This document shows positions 57,401-64,000 of a stretch of 64,000 nucleotides of DNA, piece by piece. A program made the position numbers and the translations under genes. The stretch is from Schistosoma haematobium (lineage: Eukaryota > Platyhelminthes > Trematoda > Strigeidida > Schistosomatidae). How positions within the stretch are numbered: position 1 is the first letter of the stretch; the number at the start of each line of letters is the position of its first letter. The stretch is from contig NC_067198.1 in assembly GCF_000699445.3 (NCBI RefSeq), positions 5,428,801-5,492,800 of the forward strand, written 5' to 3'. Below the pieces are notes generated by a model. It did no database searches. It was not told the DNA's origin and saw only the letters and a program-made list of their open reading frames with translations.

Positions 57401-58334
57401 AGAGAAAAGAATTTGTCTATTCAACAAAGTGTGAAATGACGCATAAAATGTTAAACGATTACATTTAGTTTATGCTTAAATTATAATGACTATGTGAATC
57501 TGAAGTGAAATTAACCTTTGAGGACGTAGGCGTCCACAACTGTCGATGTTCTCTATTGTCCGTCAATGTACATTTATAAACAAGCATTTTTTTATTTATG
57601 AATTTCAATAAATTAAAATTGATGTCTTAGTTAACAAATACACTACAACAAGTGAAATAATTCCAACTCAGTTTCGTTTATTTCATTGACAAAGTGATCT
57701 TCTTAGAGATTAACGACTGAATAAGTTCATGCTGGTTTCATTTAAGTTAATACACTGAAATTATTTGGTTTAGATTTTCAGCAGTTATCATTTCATAATA
57801 TAGTATAGTCATCAACCGAGATTATCTATGGGTCGCTGTCTGATTTCAAACTTATTCGATTTCAAATGTGATGGATTTTTCACTAGAGTTTCAGAAATTC
57901 CATCTTCTTCTTTTAGAAAGCGTCCATCTAAATAAAAGTACTATGTACTTACTAGTAACTAATCATTCAACAGATCTCTGAATTCCTTGTAAGAATTCAT
58001 TTATTATGAGTTTTAGTCGAAATCCCAGTAGGTCATACATCATTTTAATAACTTTAGAGATAGATTTCATCTTTATTTATGCCGATGTGTGAGTGATGGA
58101 TGAGTACTTCAGGGAAATCCTTCTTGGTTTTCATTTAGCTCTTTTGTTAATAATAACTTTCGGTAATTATTACTGTCTTGATTATATGTTAAGAAGAATA
58201 TGGTTAATCTGAAAAACATGATTTACTTGTTCAATATATTTTGAGTAACAAGCTGATCACCAAAAATACTTTAAACCGATCTATCAGTACTCATTGATTA
58301 ATCAATTGAAAAATCCTCATTTTGAAAGGAGGTT
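57401..58334. other. AT-rich spacer
   Basis: No gene or repeat family recognised. Confidence 0.4.
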
Positions 58335-58490
58335 AGTAGCCGTCGTACTAGATCAATCATAAAATCTCAGACTGTAAAAACAATTGAAGTTAGTTGGAAA
58401 CCAACAAGGGATATTAGTTTCCTTTAAAGTTCCAAGTATCCCTCAGTAACGAGTACCAGATGAAGAATATCCTTGAATTTATCTTCAACC
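58335..58490 (+). mobile_element. family F element, highly degraded
   Basis: ATAAAATCTCAGACTGTAAAA, TTAGTTTCCTTTAAAGTTCC and CAGTAACGAGTACC echo the tRNA-like head and hammerhead of F in order. Weak. Confidence 0.4.
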
Positions 58491-59184
58491 AACTAACTCG
58501 CATATACTTATCAAGGCATTTGTATACGTAATGCGACAAAACGTTGAATAAATATAAAGGGACATCTGGAAATATAAAAGACAGAGATCATATACTAAGA
58601 AAGAAAAAGACATCTCAACGACCTGGGCGTTTAACAGGATAGAAGACTGCCAGGAAGATTTAAGGCTAGATCAGATTGTTTAGGAAAAGATTTCCATCAG
58701 CTTAAGAACAAACCAATGACAATTTCTACATAGCAATTTAAAGTGTACGGTAAGATTTGATCTTGTAACTTTTTTCAACCATATTTTTCACTAAATAGAA
58801 GTAAGGCTCTCTCTTCTCTTGGTTTTTCAGACATGTAATGCTATCTGATTCTGAAACCACTTAAGTTTATGTCCCATTATCTTCGATTGAGTTATTCATC
58901 TACTCTTCCCTATGTATCTATAACGGAACATATATGATTTGATAAATGCTATGTATTGAGGTATAATCACATAAACGATGTTAAGAACTCTGCAGGATTA
59001 TGGACTTTGTTTACCTAATTATGCTCAACCCAATAGTTTAAAATATTTCCAATATGGATGTTTTAAAATTTCATTTCAAAATGATCCTGATAGATTTTCC
59101 ACTATAAGATCACATGACGTAAATATTTCTGTCTTCAAAATCGAGTTAAGAACTGGTTTTATGTCATCTAAATTCGACACCGAT
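58491..59184. other. AT-rich spacer with one unexplained frame
   Basis: A 69-codon frame at 58978-59187 begins MLRTLQDYGLCLPNYAQPNS and is of ordinary composition. No family was recognised and there is no donor site at its end. Confidence 0.3.
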
Positions 59185-59515
59185 TGATGAGCATTAACAG
59201 ATAGGTAGTTCCAGTGAGAAGGCGTAACCAGTGATATTCAATCCATATGGTGTGTGAGACAGTTATAAATCACAAGAATTGGATTGGGGCTCGTCAATAT
59301 CATGGATTGATTGAAGTTAGGAATAAATATTGTTAGATGCTAACTCAATGGTCTAGAGGCCAATCGTTTATGAATGTCTCGGTTTTGGATCCTCAGGTGG
59401 ATATGTACTGCTGAGGAATTCTATACTAGAATGAAATGGCTGTCCCAGCACTAGCTAAGACCAGCTCGTAGTCTACACTGTGAAGATTTTACAATCTCTA
59501 TAAATCTCCTTTATT
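59185..59515 (+). mobile_element. family C unit, degraded
   Basis: Leader remnants (GTTCCAGTGAGAAGGCG, GATATTCAATCC), a tRNA-like head remnant (AACTCAATGGTCTAGAGGCC), hammerhead remnant GCTGAGGAATTCTATACTAGAATGAAATGG and tail. Confidence 0.65.
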
Positions 59516-60609
59516 AAAATAATCATATTTCACAGAAGTACACATATACATGTATCTGATCAGTACTATGGCAATGATGATCATCTATCATACTTGATTA
59601 TTTGTGGAAAATACAAAAGAACGATTACTGTCGAGTTAAGATTTTCACCTAAACACTTGGAAATACATGAAGAGTATGGATTTAGTAAAGTGTTTTGTTA
59701 GGATTTTTTAAAATGTGTTTGTGATATCCTTTAATATTATTCTCAGATCAGTTAAAACTGAATGACAGGGAGCATTAGACACTTTTCCCGTTCTAGCTTC
59801 AGCCTGCTCAGTGGTTCACACTCATGTTCCCTTTAGGGATCAAAAATAGAACTATCTGACTTTGCGGTCAGTAGATCTCCTGTAGATCAATGGATTAAGA
59901 TTCAAAAGATTCATATTTCAAGACTATCATCTAATGGTACTGATAATATTTGTCACATGCCCAATTGGATTAAACTTACCATGGTATTTCACTAGAACTT
60001 TGCTACTTAGTTTTCCGCGTAAGTCCTTGATGGACACATAATTATTATTAGCACCGAAGTTTTGTAAAGATCACTATTATGTTTGTATTTTATCAAGGAT
60101 CTTCATATTTTTATAATATAGATAGTCTATTCGACGAGGGATTGTTCTGATCTTATGCTGGAAACCTAAATAAGGACAGTATGTTAAGATCTGGTGCATT
60201 TTTAACTGATGACTAGTTGGTTTTCATCATAGTTATATAAGTTGATTTGACTTATTAACTGGCTATGAATGACCTGTGTCGATGATCTTCCCGGACTAGA
60301 CTGAACCCTTGCAATATATTCAGGAGATTTTTTATTAGAAAGTATAACAATAGTTCACATCATGAAATGGTATTATTTAAACTATTATTACAAATATCGC
60401 ACTACATATTTTGTGAATAAATATCGAAAATGAAGTTCACAAACTGAAACCATAAACAATACTACTGAATTTTAAGAACAAGCCTCATTAGACAATCCTT
60501 AGTTCACTTCATAACCAGACAGTGAATCTAGTTTATGATTGCTCACTTATTGGAATTAACGAAATTCCATTTCTATTCACAGAATAAATATATATGTATA
60601 TATGTAGAT
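59516..60609. other. AT-rich spacer
   Basis: A faint SINE-like scrap around 59760-59840 (TCTAGCTTCAGCCTGCTCAGTGG) and otherwise nothing recognised. Confidence 0.4.
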
Positions 60610-61100
60610 GATGAAATGTTTAGATTACTATACCTGATTTATGTGCGACCACATTTAGAATACGGGATTCAAGCAGCGTTTCCTTGTTTCAAATATGAAG
60701 CAGATATGCTAGAAAGAGTCCAACGACGAGCTACTAAGATGGTACAAGGTCTATCTGGCCTATCCTATGAAAACAGACTGAGACACCTTAACTTATTTTC
60801 GTTATCTTACCGTAGAATACGGTGTGATCTAATATTGGCCTATCGTATACTGAACGATGACCTTGGTATTAACATGTTTTAACTTTTGCTTCCGTCTAGA
60901 ACCGATCATTTGAGAGGACATTCGAAGAAAGTTCAAAAACCGAGATCAAACCGTTTACGTCTGGAGTTCCGATTCTCGCACCGAGTAGTGAATTACTGAA
61001 ATTCTCTATCGGAACACGTAATATCAGCACCGTCTGTTAATATATTCAAAATGAGATAGGACCTCCACAGTATTACAAACTGCAAGGATTAATATAGGTC
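60610..61100 (+). pseudogene. jockey/CR1-type reverse transcriptase C-terminus
   Basis: Reads LLYLIYVRPHLEYGIQAAFP, YEADMLERVQRRATKMVQGL and LRHLNLFSLSYRRIRCDLIL, the thumb-region motifs of jockey/CR1-like non-LTR elements. After a stop at 60882, homology goes on (RTDHLRGHSKKVQKPRSNRL, RFSHRVVNY) with more stops. It is a different family from the CR1 pair at 5.9 and 34.4 kb. Confidence 0.87.
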
Positions 61101-61189
61101 AACAGACCTCCTATCCTTATTACTGAAGACCTCTTGATTTTGTCTACAACAGTCAGTTCTTGAAACAACCTTATAAATGAATGATTATT

Positions 61190-61426
61190 ATCAGAAAGGG
61201 GTTTTGTGGATACTATAGTAAGTAATTTATTACGTGAGTTCATGAGCCAATTGAAACTAGACCATCATGAAAAACCTGAAAGCATTAGACCGCCGTTTCG
61301 TTCTAGTATGGGACTCCTCAACAGTACACATCCACGATCTCACCCCGAAGGATTCGTACCCAGGTCTCGTACACGAATGCTTAACATCTAGATCACTGAG
61401 CTGACCAATATCCAACGATGTTCATG
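61190..61426 (-). mobile_element. family B/C unit, truncated
   Basis: 3' tail (TATCAGAAAGGGGTTTTGTGG), degraded hammerhead, tRNA-like head remnant (GATTCGTACCCAGG) and ATATCCAACGATGTTCATG junction. The leader is missing. Confidence 0.78.
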
Positions 61427-61492
61427 AATGATTGTCTCACTTTTATCTTCATTAACATCATTAAGATTACAATGTTGAACTAATATTTATTT

Positions 61493-61816
61493 AATATCAG
61501 ATGGGTTTTTGTGGAGATTGTAGTAATTTCAATAGTTAAGATCATGAGTCAGTTGAAGCTAGACCACCATGGAAAACCTGGAAGCACTGGACGGCCGTTT
61601 CGTTCTATTGTGGGACTCCTCAGCAGTGCGCAGTGGTCTAGTGATTAAGTGCTCGGGCGCGAAACCAGTAGGTCCTGGGTTCGAATCTCGCAGGGGGCGA
61701 GGTCGTGGATGCGCACTGCTGAGGAGTCCCACAATAGGACGAAACGGCCGTCCAGTGCTTCCAGGTTTTCCATGGTGGTCTAGCTTCAACTGACTCATGA
61801 TCTTAACCATTGAAAT
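61493..61816. mobile_element. family B head-to-head foldback with TSD
   Basis: Flanked by a perfect 12 bp duplication TAATATTTATTT (61481-61492 and 61817-61828). The minus arm (to 61631) and the plus arm (from 61632) meet 5'-to-5' at AGCAGTGCGCA/GTGGTCTAG. Over about 110 overlapping bases the arms differ at only two positions, and both carry the GATCTTAAC subfamily variant. The mirrored frames over this region are an artefact of the palindrome. Confidence 0.93.
61706..61763 (+). ncRNA. family B hammerhead ribozyme, intact
   Basis: Helix I GCACTG (61713-61718) with CAGTGC (61753-61758), extended by TGGA (61706-61709) with TCCA (61760-61763). Core CTGAGGA (61719-61725). Stem II GTCC (61726-61729) with GGAC (61737-61740), loop CACAATA. 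GAAA 61741-61744. Helix III is ACGG/CCGT, a loopless palindrome (61744-61751). Cleavage after C61752. All required type I residues are present. A loopless helix III is expected to cleave best in a dimeric RNA. Confidence 0.9.
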
Positions 61817-61828
61817 TAATATTTATTT

Positions 61829-62464
61829 GTGACGATTATTACCACGTTTAAATTATGTAAATTATGTTATAAACCACTTGATTAAATAATAGATAAATTA
61901 TGTATGTTAACTCCTTATTTATGTTATAGGTGATTTATCTTGTTTCTATGCTACATTCACCTTTAAATAATATACATAGATTTACAATATATTCATGATG
62001 AGTCATACATGTAGTGTATGTAAGAAACAAATACACACTATTAAATAGTCATTACATATTCCATAGCTCACATGATACCATTCTTTTCTTTTCTTTTCTT
62101 TTTTCTCTTCAATCACACATGTATAACAAAGATAGAAAAAAGATAAGGTTGTTTTGGCGCTCTTTTCAGTTTAGTTTAAACATTCAATAGTCAAATCAAG
62201 GAAATGTTTAAACATTAGTAACTAAATATTCATAGTTGAAAAAATTTCTCAAATAAATTGTTTAGTATATTTGCCTTGACAACTAATTGGTTATCGGTAA
62301 AGTCTATTGAATAAATTTAATTGTACTAGACTTATTGTTTGCAAAAAAAAGATCAAATAAAATTAGTTTTCTTTTTTGCTCATTAAAAATTATTTGATGT
62401 TGATTAAAAGAAAAATTTAGTCGATTCAAACTAAGGAATATTGAAAGTTAAAGAATTCAGATGA
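61829..62464. other. AT-rich spacer
   Basis: A TTTTC-type repeat at about 62078-62104. No gene seen. Confidence 0.45.
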
Positions 62465-63102
62465 TTATCAGAAGGGGTTTTGTGAAGAGTTCAGTAAGTT
62501 CAGTAGTTGAAATCATGAGTCAATTGAAGCTAGACCACCATGGAAAACCTGGAAGCACTAGAAGGCCCTTTGAGTCTCATTGTGGGACTTTTCAGCAGTG
62601 CGCATCCACCATGCCGTCTCGCGAGATTTTAACCCAGGACCTATCACTCTCGCGCACAAGCACTTAATCTCTAGAACAATGGACGGACCGGCATCCAACG
62701 GTGTTAATTTCTCACTTCAACTAATCCACGAAATTGCGCCGGCTCTCCCCATTGTCTTCAGTGAGTTATTATCACACAACAGACCTGGTTGAACTCCACT
62801 GTTCATTGCTTCTCATTAGAACTCCAGGAAATGCATCTTGAAGTCAGTCACTAGTGAGCAGATGATTATTATCAGAAGGGGTTTTGTGAAGATTTTATTA
62901 ATTTCAATGGTTGAAATCATGAGTAGTTTAATGGATAAGCGCTTGCGCGCGAGATTGATAGGTCCTGGGTTCGAATCTTGAGGCGGGCGGGATCGTGGAT
63001 GCGCATTGCTAAGGAGTCCCATACTAGGACGAAACGGCCGTCCAGTGTTTTCAGGTTTTTTATGGTGATCTACCTTAAACTGACTCGTGATTTCAATTAC
63101 TG
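62465..63102. mobile_element. family B trimeric composite (minus, minus, plus)
   Basis: Flanked by a 12 bp duplication with one mismatch (GAATTCAGATGA 62453-62464, GAATTCAAATGA 63103-63114). A full minus unit (62468-62870) is followed head-to-tail by the 3' end of another minus unit. The two TCAGAAGGGG landmarks are 404 bases apart. At about 62925 it flips to a plus unit with tRNA-like head (GGGTTCGAATCTTG) and a hammerhead with a mutated core (CTAAGGA) and intact helix III (ACGG/CCGT). Confidence 0.92.
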
Positions 63103-63263
63103 GAATTCAAATGAGTTTCTTTTTTTTTCTTTTTTTGGGGTGTAACTATGGTATTGTAATCAGAATTGGGATAAAAGTTTTCAGATTTTTTTTACAAAAT
63201 TCAAGTGACAAAATAAAAGATACACTTTTATTGAACATTGTAAATGTATTGGTTATCCTCATA

Positions 63264-63724
63264 CTCTCAAATGTCCCTGTGCGGGGAGAGTCAGCTCTCC
63301 ACCTCCAAATGCCCTCACATGACCGCATGCATACATCCACTGACAGGGAAGTTCTAATCACTACATTCTCGTAGGGGGGGGGCGTTTTTTACGAAATTGA
63401 GAGGACGAAAAGTAAATGTCCGGCGCTTTAACCGGGCTGGTGGATATGGACGATTCACCTAGGTTAGTTGTAAAACGAATGGCGTATGAACCAATTGTTG
63501 GTCACTGGCTACTATGGGACTCCATCTCCTGATGTTGCTCCACTGTCTTGTAGGTCAGACCTATAAGTCGGAAACGCCGGGTGTGGTCCGTAAGAAAACC
63601 ACTTTCTTCGGTTTGAACACTCGGGCAGTATCACAGCTCATACACAAATCGAATGATTTATGTAGCACAAATTTATTTCGTGCCTCCTTGTACTAATATC
63701 TATGTGTTAAAATAAATAAATAAT
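63264..63724 (+). repeat. repeat E, copy 5
   Basis: Full-length with a deletion in the middle (GTTAGTTGTAAAACGAATGGCG). Tail TATGTGTTAAAATAAATAAATAA. A run of eight or nine G sits near 63375. Confidence 0.78.
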
Positions 63725-63799
63725 TCTATATACCCTTGATTTAACCATGATTGTCACAAAAGATAATTGAAAAATTATAACAACGTTACTGCAGAAAAT

Positions 63800-63957
63800 G
63801 TTAGTGGTTATGTAGACCCAAAAGCATTTGAAGCGGAAAGTACATGGTTTTAGTTTGTCTGTCAGAATTAATAATGGAAGGTAAGTACATCCATCTGATA
63901 AGTCTCAAACAGGATAAAGCATGTGTTGTGAATTCTAATTCTAGTCAGGGTATATCT
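63800..63957 (+). mobile_element. Sm-alpha (family A), degraded fragment
   Basis: GCATTTGAAGCGGAAAGTACATGG, AGGTAAGTACATCCATCTGATAAGTCTCAAACAGGATAAAGC and TCTAGTCAGGGTATATC follow the tRNA-head, hammerhead and end order of Sm-alpha with many mutations. Confidence 0.65.
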
Positions 63958-64000
63958 TTTTTAAAATATTATCTAAAATCGTTTATAAGACCATTTAAGT

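Noticed and set aside
58978..59187. 69-codon frame as a coding exon
   Set aside because: Composition is ordinary, but there is no donor at its end and no known family. Too weak to annotate as a gene.
61559..61810. Paired sense and antisense open frames of 74-83 codons
   Set aside because: They arise from the palindromic hammerhead SINE. The same peptide (QLKLDHHGKPGS) appears wherever a SINE 3' tail occurs, so it is a repeat translation and not a gene.

Overview
The window is AT-rich, gene-poor and saturated with repeats. The repeats identify it as genomic DNA of a blood fluke, genus Schistosoma. It carries hammerhead-bearing tRNA-derived Sm-alpha elements, RTE-clade non-LTR elements that read like SR2 and SR3/Perere-3, CR1/jockey-type reverse transcriptase remnants, and Penelope-like GIY-YIG endonuclease remnants. 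The species is not decided by the sequence. Assignments to named repeat families rest on recognition only; no database was searched.

Only one host coding segment is convincing. It is a 64-codon, phase 0-0 internal exon at 2042-2233 (+), with good acceptor and donor sites, encoding the part of a LanC-like (LANCL) protein that contains a YLGAAHG motif. No other exon of that gene was recognised on either side, so most of the window is probably intron (at least 2 kb upstream, possibly more than 60 kb downstream) or intron followed by intergenic DNA.

Layout: 1-1902 holds two RTE remnants. The exon follows at 2042-2233. From 3.2 to 64 kb there is a mosaic of four related tRNA-headed hammerhead families, here called A (Sm-alpha, monomer about 340 bp), B (about 405 bp), C (a B relative) and F (about 450 bp). 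Mixed with them are three Merlin-like MITEs with 8-9 bp target duplications (3.7, 9.9, 44.1 kb), two near-identical inverted CR1 fragments (5.9-7.3 and 34.4-36.2 kb), two Penelope-like remnants (31.5-32.4 and 40.3-41.5 kb), five or six copies of a 500 bp repeat E with an AAATA-type tail, LTR-like pieces, and microsatellites.

The main observation concerns the hammerhead elements. At least twelve insertions with recognisable target-site duplications of 7-16 bp are not simple copies. Each is a head-to-head composite (minus arm, then plus arm), often with an extra head-to-tail unit, and the 3' region of the element lies at both outer ends. The two arms always belong to the same family or subfamily. 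This pattern recurs in families A, B, C and F. Together with hammerheads whose helix III is a loopless 4-bp palindrome, it suggests a retrozyme-like cycle: multimeric or circular RNA is reverse-transcribed from both sides of the target break, perhaps by Penelope-like machinery.
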